From: JANNRR01 sp031401675
GTDB lineage: Bacteria > Pseudomonadota > Alphaproteobacteria > Rhodobacterales > Rhodobacteraceae
Reading direction: 5' to 3'
DNA: 64,000 nt
Assembly (NCBI GenBank): GCA_031401675.1
Contig: JANNRR010000136.1
Coordinates: 1 to 64,000 of the forward strand
Shown one piece after another: positions 20,717-28,369 of this stretch (position 1 is the stretch's first letter; each line of letters starts with the position of its first letter). The notes under the pieces are model-generated. The model saw only the letters and a list, made by a program, of their open reading frames with translations. It ran no database searches and was not told the origin of the DNA. The position numbers and the translations under genes are program-made.

Positions 20717-21357
20717 GCCATCCGCTCCCCTGGCTGCGCGCCGGTCTGCGCTCCGGTCCGGGCCGCATCAAACGCCGCCACCATGTCGCGGGCCCGCGCC
20801 GCCACATCCGCCACGCTGCGCCCGGGCCGGTACAGCGCCGTGCCGATGCCGAAGCCGTCGGCCCCGGCGGTCATCCATTGCGCGAAATTCTCGGGCCCGG
20901 CGCCGCCAACGGCATAGATCAGCGTACCCGCCGGCAACACCGCCCGGATCGCCTTCAAGCCCTCGGTACCCATCAGGGAACTGGGAAAGATCTTCAAACC
21001 GTCCGCTCCGGCCTTCAGCGCGGCAAAGCACTCGGTCGGGGTCAGCACCCCCGGCCAGCTTTGCATGCCGCGCGCCTTGCTGGCAATGATCACCTCGGGG
21101 TCGGCATTGGGCGACACGATCAGCCGCCCGCCCGCCGCCGCCACCGCCGCCACATCCGCCACCGTCAACACCGTGCCCGCCCCGATCAGGGCCTGCCCGC
21201 CAAAGGCCTGCGCCAGAGCCGCAATGCTGACCAGCGGCTCGGGCGAATTCAGCGGCACCTCGATCGTGGTGATGCCGGCCGCGATCAGTGCCCCGGCCAT
21301 CGGCACCGCCTCGTCGGGCGTCACACCCCGCAGAATAGCTATCAGCGCGCGGCTCAT
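20713..21357 (-). CDS. dgoA: 2-Dehydro-3-deoxy-6-phosphogalactonate aldolase
   Basis: 214-residue class I KDPG/KDPGal aldolase. The general-base region TIEVPLNSPEPL and the Schiff-base lysine K122 in GADGLKIFPSSLMG are intact. AILRGVTPDEAVPMAGAL at the N-terminus distinguishes DgoA-type from Eda-type enzymes. Cleaves KDPGal to pyruvate and glyceraldehyde 3-phosphate. I placed the start at the ATG at 21357, coupled by a 4-bp overlap to the kinase gene that makes its substrate. Confidence 0.94.
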   Translation of the reverse strand: MSRALIAILRGVTPDEAVPMAGALIAAGITTIEVPLNSPEPLVSIAALAQAFGGQALIGAGTVLTVADVAAVAAAGGRLIVSPNADPEVIIASKARGMQSWPGVLTPTECFAALKAGADGLKIFPSSLMGTEGLKAIRAVLPAGTLIYAVGGAGPENFAQWMTAGADGFGIGTALYRPGRSVADVAARARDMVAAFDAARTGAQTGAQPGERMA

Positions 21358-22265
21358 CGGACGACCTCCTTGATTCGCGAATGCGCGGCGACAAGTCCCG
21401 CCAACGTCATGGCATCGCCATCGGCAACGTCGACCGCGACACCCTGTGCTGCCAGTGCCATACCATAGAGCCGCGCCAGTCCGCCCGCCCCGATCACCGC
21501 CACGCGTTGCCCCAGCCAATAGGGGCGCGCCCCCGCCAGTTCCGCCCCGATCAGGTAGCCCGACAGCCGGGCCCGCGCCGCAGGTGCCGCCAGCCCCGCG
21601 ATAAGCGATTCGGCCCGCAGCGAAAACAGCCGCGCCGCCAGCCGCTCGGGGTAAGACAGCGCCTCGCTGACCGCCGCCGGAAAGGCCGCATCATCCCAGC
21701 CGGGCGCGTTCAGGCTGTGGCGCAGCACCGAATGATCCGACAACACGGCAAACATCTCGCCGGTCATGAAGGTCTGGAAACTTACCACCTCGCCGGCCGA
21801 GACCCGCACCCATTTGGTGTGGGTGCCGGGCAGACACAGCACGCCGTCAAAATCCGGACTTGCCGACAGATAGCCCGCAATCTGGGTTTCCTCGCCGCGC
21901 ATCACGTCGGCGGGCCGCACCTGACAGATGCCGGGCACGATCTGCACCCGGATGCGCGGGTCCTGCGCCGGGGCCAGCGCCATCTGGCCCGCATCCAGCG
22001 GCAGACAGGGGCTGGTCAGATACCGCGCCTCGACCCAGCCCTGTCGGCTGCCGACCATGCCGCAGGCCACCACCGTCGTCACCCGCCCCGGTTGCAGCCA
22101 CGCCGCGACCAGCGCCAGCAGCGCCGGCTCGAACCCGTCGCGGTTCAGCCCGCCCATGCCGGCGTCCGAGGCTGCGGCACCCGAAACCGCTCCTGCCGCC
22201 GTCATCGCCCAGGCCCGCAAGCGCGAGGTGCCCCAGTCGACCGCGATCCAATCGGCTTTTGTCAT
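21354..22265 (-). CDS. dgoK: 2-Dehydro-3-deoxygalactonokinase
   Basis: 303 residues. The start WIAVDWGTSRLRAWAM carries the DgoK phosphate-binding motif; CLPGTHTKWVRVSAGEVVSFQTFMTGEMFAVL is the family centre. It phosphorylates 2-keto-3-deoxygalactonate with ATP. ATG at 22265 overlaps the stop of the dehydrogenase gene by 4 bp. The enzyme that supplies its substrate, galactonate dehydratase, is not in the operon. Confidence 0.94.
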   Translation of the reverse strand: MTKADWIAVDWGTSRLRAWAMTAAGAVSGAAASDAGMGGLNRDGFEPALLALVAAWLQPGRVTTVVACGMVGSRQGWVEARYLTSPCLPLDAGQMALAPAQDPRIRVQIVPGICQVRPADVMRGEETQIAGYLSASPDFDGVLCLPGTHTKWVRVSAGEVVSFQTFMTGEMFAVLSDHSVLRHSLNAPGWDDAAFPAAVSEALSYPERLAARLFSLRAESLIAGLAAPAARARLSGYLIGAELAGARPYWLGQRVAVIGAGGLARLYGMALAAQGVAVDVADGDAMTLAGLVAAHSRIKEVVR

Positions 22266-23032
22266 CCTGTCACCACCACGCCGCCATCCACCACCAGCGC
22301 CTGCCCGGTCATCATCCGGCTGGCCTGCGACGCCAGAAACAGCGTCGTGTCGATCATGTCCTCCGGCACCAGATGTTCCTTCAGACATTGCAGTTTCAGA
22401 TGCGCCGCCAAGGCCTCGGGATTGGCCCACAGGTCCAACTGGCGCTGGGTCAGGACCCAGCCCGGCAGCACGGCATTGACCCGGATATTGTCCGGCCCCA
22501 GTTCGCGCGCCAGACTGCGGGTCAGCCCGACGATGCCCGCCTTGGCCGCAGCATAGGCCGGCAGACCGGTATAGCCCATCATGTAGGTGATCGAGGAAAA
22601 GTTGACGATGGCCCCGCCGCCCGCCGCCCGCATTGCCGGCGCGGCAGCCTGCGCCGTGAAGAAGTGCGGGCGCAGGTTGGTGGCCTGGTTGCGGTCCCAG
22701 TCGGCAACGCTGTAGGCGTCCAGCGTGTGGCGCGTGTCGTCGGCGGCATTGTTGACCAGCACGCCGATCGCCCCATGCGCCGCCGCCGCCTGCGCCATGG
22801 CATACTGCAGGGCCGCGATGTCGGCGATGTCGGAGGGCAGGAACAAGGGCCGCACGCCGTGCCGTTCGGCCATCCGGTCACAAAACGCCGATGCGTCCGA
22901 GCGCTGGACAAACGCTACCCGCGCCCCCTGTTGCAGAAAGCCTTCGGTCAGGGCCGCACCGATTCCCGATCCGCCGCCGGTAATGAAGACCGAGGCCCCC
23001 GCCAGATCATGAAACGTCGCATGCTTGGTCAT
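22262..23032 (-). CDS. SDR-family oxidoreductase, probable galactose 1-dehydrogenase
   Basis: 256 residues, classical short-chain dehydrogenase: TGGGSGIG cofactor loop at 18-25, NNAA at 94-97, serine near 146, Y160 and K164 of YAAAK, and PGWVLTQRQLDLW after the active site. First gene of the operon, so galactose oxidation to the lactone fits its place (inference); fucose or arabinose dehydrogenase are alternatives. The ATG at 23032 is preceded by GGGGAG, whose upstream neighbour is a remarkable three-helix structure (23041-23106). The open frame to 23176 would run through that structure and is rejected. Confidence 0.85.
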   Translation of the reverse strand: MTKHATFHDLAGASVFITGGGSGIGAALTEGFLQQGARVAFVQRSDASAFCDRMAERHGVRPLFLPSDIADIAALQYAMAQAAAAHGAIGVLVNNAADDTRHTLDAYSVADWDRNQATNLRPHFFTAQAAAPAMRAAGGGAIVNFSSITYMMGYTGLPAYAAAKAGIVGLTRSLARELGPDNIRVNAVLPGWVLTQRQLDLWANPEALAAHLKLQCLKEHLVPEDMIDTTLFLASQASRMMTGQALVVDGGVVVTG

Positions 23033-23040
23033 CGGCTCCC

Positions 23041-23106
23041 CCGGCGCAACAGCCAAGAGTTTTAAGAAAACTCTTGCCAAAAATCTTGTGAAGATTTTTG
23101 CGCCGG
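23041..23106 (-). promoter_or_regulatory. Three-helix inverted-repeat structure in the leader of the galactose operon
   Basis: Two perfect 10-bp AT-rich hairpins with 3-nt loops (23054-23063/23067-23076 and 23078-23087/23091-23100) sit inside an outer GC stem CCGGCG/CGCCGG (23041-23046/23101-23106), giving a three-way junction. Read on the minus strand it ends directly at the GGGGAG ribosome binding site of the first operon gene. It also lies just past the znuA stop. It could be a leader RNA switch, a double terminator, or a dispersed repeat. Confidence 0.65.
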
Positions 23107-23159
23107 CATCAACGGCAAACCTTGCACTGCCCGGAACTATCCGGGGCGCGTCGCCCGGG

Positions 23160-24155
23160 TCAAGCCGGATTGACACAGTCGGCGATGGAACGGGCCAGAC
23201 GGGTCATCAGGTCGCCGTACAGGCCGGGGCCGTAGGGTAGGCTGGTGCCTTCGGGGTCCAGCGCCGCGCCGACCATTGTGCCGGTCCCCCGGGTCACCGC
23301 ATCCAGCAGGCCGGGGTCTTGCTGCGCCTCGGGAAAGATGCAGGCCGCCGCATTGGCGATCAGCAGCTTGCGAACTTCATCCAGCTTGCGGGCGGATGGC
23401 GCCGAGGCATCGCCAAGTTCGATTTCACCGGCGATGATCACGCCGAAATGCGCCGCGAAGTAGCCATAGGCGTCATGATGGACCAGAATTGGTGTTGCGC
23501 CGACCGGGGCGAGAACGTCCCTGACCAGTGCCTCGACCCGGTCAACACCGGACTTGGCGGCGGCGGCATTGGCGGCGTAGGTGGCGGCATTGTCCGGATC
23601 GGCAGCGCCAAGCTCGGCAGCAATCAGGTCCAGCCAGGCGCGGGCGTTGGCCGGGTCAAGCCAAGCGTGCGGATCGATGTCGGAATGGCCGTGCGGATCC
23701 CCGCCCCCCTCATCGCCCGCCGCATCACCCCCCGCGTCACCCGCCGCATCGCCTGCGACCTCTGCGCCTGCCCCACCTTCACCGTGGGCCGCATGCCCGT
23801 CAGCCGCACCATAGACGCGGGTTTCGGTGCCCGGACTGTGCAGCAGTTCAACCGACCTGCCCGCCAGCCCCACGCCCGCCACCGTCCGCTGCAGCCACGG
23901 CGTCAACTCCGGCCCGACCCAGATCAGCAGATCGGCCGTGGCCACCGCCCGTGCCTGCGACGGCTTCAACTGGAACGAATGCACATCCATCCCCTGTTCC
24001 AGGAGCACGGCGGGGTTGCCCAGATCGCCCATCACCTGCGCCACCAGCGACTGCACCACCGGCATATCGGTGACGACATCGGGCACACCGGCGGCAGCAG
24101 GCGCTACCGCCAGCATCAAGGCAAAAGGGGCTGCAAGAAACAGGCGGCATGGCAT
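23160..24155 (-). CDS. znuA: Zinc ABC transporter substrate-binding protein
   Basis: 331 residues with a signal peptide (about 1-22, ending AAAG). Metal ligands of cluster A-I proteins: His of GMDVHSFQLKPS, His of DIDPHAWLDP, and His of ILVHHDAYGYFAAHFG; an Asp/Glu follows later in the chain. The usual His-rich loop is short here and replaced by an Ala-Gly-Asp repeat (AGDAAGDAGGDAAGDEGGG, about 134-152) with only a few His. Divergent from zur, 73 bp away, sharing a Zur-box-like palindrome. Gene ends 53 bp before the three-helix structure. Confidence 0.94.
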   Translation of the reverse strand: MPCRLFLAAPFALMLAVAPAAAGVPDVVTDMPVVQSLVAQVMGDLGNPAVLLEQGMDVHSFQLKPSQARAVATADLLIWVGPELTPWLQRTVAGVGLAGRSVELLHSPGTETRVYGAADGHAAHGEGGAGAEVAGDAAGDAGGDAAGDEGGGDPHGHSDIDPHAWLDPANARAWLDLIAAELGAADPDNAATYAANAAAAKSGVDRVEALVRDVLAPVGATPILVHHDAYGYFAAHFGVIIAGEIELGDASAPSARKLDEVRKLLIANAAACIFPEAQQDPGLLDAVTRGTGTMVGAALDPEGTSLPYGPGLYGDLMTRLARSIADCVNPA

Positions 24156-24176
24156 CGACTTGGTCTCCGGGTTTGT

Positions 24177-24213
24177 GTAATGATGTAACGTATCCTATGT
24201 TATATCATAACAT
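24177..24213. promoter_or_regulatory. Probable Zur operator region
   Basis: Perfect 7-3-7 palindrome ATGTTAT-ATC-ATAACAT at 24197-24213, with GTTAT...ATAAC as its core. A weaker related copy, GTAATGATGTAAC, is at 24177-24189. It lies in the 73-bp gap between divergent znuA and zur-znuCB. The GTTAT/ATAAC core resembles alphaproteobacterial Zur boxes, so zinc-loaded Zur probably represses both units. Confidence 0.7.
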
Positions 24214-24228
24214 GTCAAGAGACCGCCC

Positions 24229-24732
24229 GTGACCGACCCGACTCAAAGCCGGCCCGACCAGACCCTGGCCTTTGCCCATCACGATCACAGCCACTGCACC
24301 GGCGACGCGCTGGCGCAGGCGGCGACGATCTGCACGGCGCGCGGTGCCCGCCTGACCCCGGTCCGGCGGCGGACACTGGAGGTCCTTCTGGAATCGCACC
24401 GCGCCATGGGGGCGTACGAGGTGCTGGCCCGGCTGGCGGCCGACGGCTTCGGCACGCAGCCGCCTGTCGCCTACCGCGCGCTGGAGTTTCTGGTGGACCT
24501 CGGTCTGGTCCACCGCATCAACCGGCTGAACGCCTTTGCCGCCTGCATGCAGCCCGGGCCTGCGCACAACCCGGCCTTCCTTATCTGCCGCGCCTGCAAT
24601 CTGGTGGCCGAAGCCCCGGCGGCCCGCGCCCGCGCGGCGCTGGAGGCGTCGGCAGCCGCCACCGGCTTCCGGGTGGAATTTGCCAGCATCGAGGCGGTGG
24701 GCCTGTGCCCGGCCTGCGCGGTGGCACCGTGA
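24229..24732 (+). CDS. zur: Zinc uptake regulator, Fur family
   Basis: 167 residues. N-terminal AFAHHDHSHC, winged helix LTPVRRRTLEVLLESHRAMGAYEVLARL, then VAYRALEFLVDLGLVHRINRLNAF, with the structural zinc cysteines CRAC and CPAC. Zur-type text (TPVRRRTLEVLL, VYRALEFL-like) rather than iron Fur. GTG start at 24229, just after the palindrome it probably binds. Its stop overlaps the GTG of znuC by 4 bp, so the regulator and transporter are translated together. Confidence 0.92.
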   Translation: MTDPTQSRPDQTLAFAHHDHSHCTGDALAQAATICTARGARLTPVRRRTLEVLLESHRAMGAYEVLARLAADGFGTQPPVAYRALEFLVDLGLVHRINRLNAFAACMQPGPAHNPAFLICRACNLVAEAPAARARAALEASAAATGFRVEFASIEAVGLCPACAVAP

Positions 24733-26360
24733 GCCTGATGTCCGCCGACGGCCTCAGCGTTGCCTACGGCAGCACCACCGTGCTCGATCACGTGACCTTC
24801 CGGCTGCACCCCGGCGAGATCGTCACCATCGTCGGCCCGAACGGTTCCGGCAAATCCACCCTGCTGCGGGCCTTGCTGGGCATTGTCCCGGCCTCGGGCG
24901 GCCGGGTGTCGCGGCGGGCCGGGCTGGTGGTCGGCTACGTGCCGCAGCGTCTCCACATCGACCACGGCATGCCGATGACGGTGCGCCGGTTCCTGTCGTT
25001 GCCCGTACGGCGGCCGGGTCAGGAAACCGCCACGGTGCTGGCCCGCGTCGGCATGGCCGGGACCGAGGCGCGGCAGATGGCCGGCCTGTCGGGTGGCCAG
25101 TTCCAGCGGGTCCTGCTGGCCCGGGCCCTGCTCAGCCGCCCCGAGGTGCTGATCCTCGACGAACCGACGCAAGGGCTGGATCAGACCGGCGAGGCCGGCT
25201 TTTACCGGCTGATCGAAGAGGTGCGGGCCGACTACGGCTGCGCCATCCTGATGGTCAGCCATGACCTGCATGTGGTGATGAGCGCGTCCGACCGGGTGAT
25301 CTGTCTGAACGGCCATGTCTGCTGCGAAGGCACCCCGCATGTGGTGTCGAACGCGCCGGAATACCGGGCCCTGTTCGGGCTCGGCACCGGCGGGGCGCTG
25401 GCGCTGTATCAGCACGTGCACGACCACGCGCATGACCCCACAGCCGGCCAAACGTATGACCACGACCGCGGCCACGACCGCGGCCACGACCACGGTCACG
25501 ACCACGGTCACGACCACGCGCACCGCATACCGTCCGGCCAAGCGCACCGCCAAACGTCCGGCCAAGCGCTCCGCCAAGCCCACCGCAAGGTGTCTGGCCA
25601 AGCGTCCGGCGATGCGCACCCCGCAGCGCATCGTCCGGCGCCCGACCAAGCACCCCGCCTCACGGACGAGGATGCGCATGACAAAGGGCACAGCCACACG
25701 CGACATCACCCGCACCTATACGCGCAAGACCCCACGCCCGACCCCGCACAATACCCTGAGCCGGACCCCGCACACGGCCCCGCGCAGGACCCCGAGAAAG
25801 ACCCCGAGAAAGACCCAGTGCACGACCCGACACTTGACCCCGCCTACGACCCCGCGCAAAACCCCGAGCAGGACCCCGAGCAGGACCCCGAGCAGGGCAA
25901 TACGCTCGACGATAGACACGAGGATACGCTCGGGGCCGGGCGCCGGGATACGCACGGGCATAGGCAAGTGCATACGCACGTGGGCACGCTCGGAGATACG
26001 CACGACAACGAACACCCGGCAGCGGTTGGCTCAACCCGCAGGCTTCACGACCAGGCGCGGGGCGACGCCCAAGACCTCCACTCCCACAGCGCCCCTCACG
26101 ACCATGCGCGGGGCGACCCCAAGGACCCCAACCCCCACCGCGCTTCCCAAGCCCATGCGCACGGCGCCCCCCACGACCATGCGCGGGGCGACCCCAAGGA
26201 CCCCAACCCCCACGGCGCTCCCCAAGTCCATGCGCACGGCGCCCCGCAGGGCCACCCCCTCCCACGCCCCCACCCGCACGACCACGACCATGGCCCCGGC
26301 GATGACTGCGACAGCGGCCACAGCCACAGCCACGCCGGCAGCCATCGCCATGCTGGATGA
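24729..26360 (+). CDS. znuC: Zinc ABC transporter ATPase with giant His-rich C-terminal tail
   Basis: 543 residues. Residues 1-228 are a complete ZnuC ATPase: Walker A GPNGSGKST, Q-loop VGYVPQR, signature LSGGQFQRVLLARAL, Walker B VLILDEPTQGLDQ, switch VSHDLHVV. Normal ZnuC stops at about 250-280. Here some 315 more residues follow, with over 50 His by my count, in blocks: HDHGHDHGHDHAH, a DPxxDPxx repeat of about 60 residues, two 25-residue units starting APHDHARGDPKDPNPH, and a terminal SGHSHSHAGSHRH. The tail probably binds zinc in the cytoplasm, as a buffer or sensor (inference). GTG start coupled to zur; its end overlaps znuB by 11 bp. The tail DNA is also open in another forward frame, a low-complexity effect. 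Confidence 0.9.
   Translation: MSLMSADGLSVAYGSTTVLDHVTFRLHPGEIVTIVGPNGSGKSTLLRALLGIVPASGGRVSRRAGLVVGYVPQRLHIDHGMPMTVRRFLSLPVRRPGQETATVLARVGMAGTEARQMAGLSGGQFQRVLLARALLSRPEVLILDEPTQGLDQTGEAGFYRLIEEVRADYGCAILMVSHDLHVVMSASDRVICLNGHVCCEGTPHVVSNAPEYRALFGLGTGGALALYQHVHDHAHDPTAGQTYDHDRGHDRGHDHGHDHGHDHAHRIPSGQAHRQTSGQALRQAHRKVSGQASGDAHPAAHRPAPDQAPRLTDEDAHDKGHSHTRHHPHLYAQDPTPDPAQYPEPDPAHGPAQDPEKDPEKDPVHDPTLDPAYDPAQNPEQDPEQDPEQGNTLDDRHEDTLGAGRRDTHGHRQVHTHVGTLGDTHDNEHPAAVGSTRRLHDQARGDAQDLHSHSAPHDHARGDPKDPNPHRASQAHAHGAPHDHARGDPKDPNPHGAPQVHAHGAPQGHPLPRPHPHDHDHGPGDDCDSGHSHSHAGSHRHAG
25413..26340 (+). repeat. Low-complexity and tandem-repeat DNA encoding the ZnuC tail
   Basis: Nested repeats: 12-nt units of the GACCACGGTCAC type near 25464-25515; a 12-nt period of Asp-Pro codons at about 25725-25900; and a 75-bp tandem duplication, 26091-26165 and 26166-26240, nearly identical. 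Unit lengths are multiples of three, so copy-number changes keep the frame. Confidence 0.8.
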
Positions 26361-27144
26361 TTTCCTGATCCGGGCGGCGCTGGCCGGGCTTGGGGTTGCG
26401 TTGGCGGCCGGACCCCTGGGCTGCTTCGTAATCTGGCGGCGCATGGCCTATTTCGGCGATGCCACCGCCCATGCCGCGATTCTGGGGGTGGCCTTCGCGC
26501 TGGCCTTCTCGGTCTCGATTCCGGCCGGAATCCTCGGGGTGGCGCTTTTGATGGCGCTGACGGTGGCGACCCTCGCCGGGCGGGGCTGGGCGATGGACAC
26601 CACGCTGGGTGTGCTGGCGCATTCGGCGCTGGCCTTCGGGCTGGTGGCGGTGTCGTTCCTGCACGGTATCCGGGTCGATCTGAATGCCTATCTGTTCGGC
26701 GACATTCTGGCGGTGTCGCGCGCCGACCTGGCCTACATCTGGGGCGGTGCCGGGCTGGTGCTGGCGCTCCTGATCTGGCGCTGGCAGGCGCTGCTGACGA
26801 CGACGCTCAGCGAGGATCTGGCGCAGGCCTCGGGGATCGATCCCGGGCGCGAACGTCTTGTGCTGACGCTTGCCCTGGCTTTGGTCGTCGCCGTCGCCAT
26901 CAAGGTCGTTGGCGCACTGCTGATCGCAGCCATGCTGCTGATCCCGGCGGCAACCGCGCGCGCCTTTGCCCGCACCCCCGAAGCGATGGCCGCGCTGTCG
27001 ATTGCGGTCGGGGCGGTCGCGGCCCTCGGCGGGCTGCAGGTCTCGCTGCGCTTCGATACGCCCGCCGGCCCCAGCATCGTGGCAACAGCGGCTGTGCTGT
27101 TCGCCGGTTCGGTGGTGTTCGGGGCCGTGCGGCGCGGTGCCTGA
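26350..27144 (+). CDS. znuB: Zinc ABC transporter permease
   Basis: 264-residue membrane protein of the ABC-3 (ZnuB/MntB) family: FVIWRRMAYFGDATAHAAILGVA at residues 27-50, an interior LFGDILAVSRADL, and IKVVGALLIAAMLLIPAATARAFA near the end; about eight hydrophobic helices. The ATG at 26350 lies inside the last codons of znuC (11-bp overlap). The same frame is open upstream to 25315 through the ZnuC tail region, but that part is repetitive Thr/Arg/Pro and is not counted. Completes zur-znuC-znuB. Confidence 0.93.
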   Translation: MLDDFLIRAALAGLGVALAAGPLGCFVIWRRMAYFGDATAHAAILGVAFALAFSVSIPAGILGVALLMALTVATLAGRGWAMDTTLGVLAHSALAFGLVAVSFLHGIRVDLNAYLFGDILAVSRADLAYIWGGAGLVLALLIWRWQALLTTTLSEDLAQASGIDPGRERLVLTLALALVVAVAIKVVGALLIAAMLLIPAATARAFARTPEAMAALSIAVGAVAALGGLQVSLRFDTPAGPSIVATAAVLFAGSVVFGAVRRGA

Positions 27145-27251
27145 CGGGTGCGTGGCCGGCCTCGGGCTGGGACCCTATCGGGTCGCCCACACAACCAAAT
27201 CCTTAAGAATCCCCTAATTCTACCACCCTAAACCCATGATATAAAACAACT

Positions 27252-27273
27252 AAAAAATGTCTCGGGCCGAGAC
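27252..27273 (-). terminator. Intrinsic terminator of the tsaC/sua5 gene
   Basis: On the minus strand a 7-bp stem GTCTCGG/CCGAGAC (27259-27265 with 27267-27273) is followed by six T (27257-27252). It lies 27 bp beyond the stop at 27300. The same GTCTC...GAGAC plus T-run design recurs at 61966-61988. Confidence 0.75.
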
Positions 27274-27299
27274 GCCCCGGCCTTACCCCCACCCCCGCC

Positions 27300-28283
27300 T
27301 CATGAAACCTGCACCCCCCGTGGTGCTGCGGCCCGTCGCAGACGGTCGTTGATCGCCCGCCCCAGCCCGGTCTCGGGGATCGGGGCCACCGCGATCCGCC
27401 CGCCCGGTCCCACCAGCTGATCGGCCCGGCGGAGATAGTGGAACAGATTGCCCGCCGCCTCGACCAGATCACCGGTGCCCGACAACGACAGGTCCCCGGC
27501 ACCGCCCGGCCCGAACCCCAGCCAAACCTCCCCCGCAACCGGCGCCGCCGCGTTCAGCCGCAGCCCGGCGGTCGGGGCATAGTGCGAGGCCAATTGGCCC
27601 GGTGACGTCGGCCGCCCGCCGCTGCCGGCGGCCTGCAGCGGATAGCCCAGACACGCCTCCACCACCTCCTGCGGCACCCCGCCGGGGCGCAGCAGCACAG
27701 CCTGCCCGTCCAGCCCGATGATGGTGGATTCCAGACCGACCGTGCAGGGCCCGCCGTCGATCACCGCCGCAATCCGCCCCGACAGGCCGGCCAGCACATG
27801 CTCGGCGCGGGTCGGGCTGATCTGCCCCGACAGGTTGGCCGAAGGTGCCGCCAGCGGCCGCCCGACGGCGCGCAAGAGCGCCACCGCCAGCGGATGCGCC
27901 GGCACCCGGATCGCCACGCTGTCCAGCCCGGCCGTGACCAGCGGCGACAGCCCGGCCCCGGCCCGCACCGGCAGCACCAGCGTCAGCGGCCCGGGCCAGA
28001 AGGCCGCAGCCAGCCGCTCGGCCTCAGCGTCGAACCGGGCCAGACCCCTCGCCGCCGCCAGATTCGGCACATGCACGATCAGCGGGTTGAACTCCGGCCG
28101 GCCCTTGGCCGCGAAAATCCCGGCCACCGCCCGCCCGTCGGTCGCATCGCCGCCCAGTCCATAGACCGTTTCAGTCGGAAACCCGACCAGCCCACCGGCG
28201 CGCAACAGATTGGCCGCCCTTGCGATCCCTTCGGGCGTGGCCGGCAGCGTCTCGGTCGGGAGGTCAGATTGCGGCATGGGCAT
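27300..28283 (-). CDS. L-threonylcarbamoyladenylate synthase, Sua5 type
   Basis: 327 residues. The YrdC domain (about 10-200) shows GGLVGFPTETVYGLGGDA, KGRPEFNPLIVHV, WPGPLTLVLP, and PSANLSGQISPT. A C-terminal Sua5 domain (about 215-325, SPGQLASHYAPTAGLRL) makes it Sua5 rather than short TsaC. It forms threonylcarbamoyl-AMP from threonine, bicarbonate and ATP, first step of the tRNA t6A37 modification. ATGs at 28283 and 28277 are both possible; I chose the first. Confidence 0.93.
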   Translation of the reverse strand: MPMPQSDLPTETLPATPEGIARAANLLRAGGLVGFPTETVYGLGGDATDGRAVAGIFAAKGRPEFNPLIVHVPNLAAARGLARFDAEAERLAAAFWPGPLTLVLPVRAGAGLSPLVTAGLDSVAIRVPAHPLAVALLRAVGRPLAAPSANLSGQISPTRAEHVLAGLSGRIAAVIDGGPCTVGLESTIIGLDGQAVLLRPGGVPQEVVEACLGYPLQAAGSGGRPTSPGQLASHYAPTAGLRLNAAAPVAGEVWLGFGPGGAGDLSLSGTGDLVEAAGNLFHYLRRADQLVGPGGRIAVAPIPETGLGRAINDRLRRAAAPRGVQVS

Positions 28284-28369
28284 GACGTGGCGTTTCGGTT
28301 GAGCGGTCGGTGGCTTGCGGTAACCTGCCCGCAGGCCTGTCACATACGCGGCGCTACCTTCGGTGCCAA

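Noticed and set aside
25413..26340. Could the ZnuC tail repeats be a CRISPR array
   Set aside because: Units are contiguous, divisible by three and encode protein. There are no regular unique spacers, no cas genes, and the frame is maintained.
25315..26349. Upstream extension of the znuB frame through the ZnuC tail region
   Set aside because: The translation is monotonous Thr/Arg/Pro, an out-of-frame reading of the His/Asp repeats. ZnuB begins normally at 26350.
25660..26664. Minus-strand frame over the ZnuC tail and znuB start
   Set aside because: Gly/Arg-rich low-complexity translation caused by the repeat. No start signal or domain.
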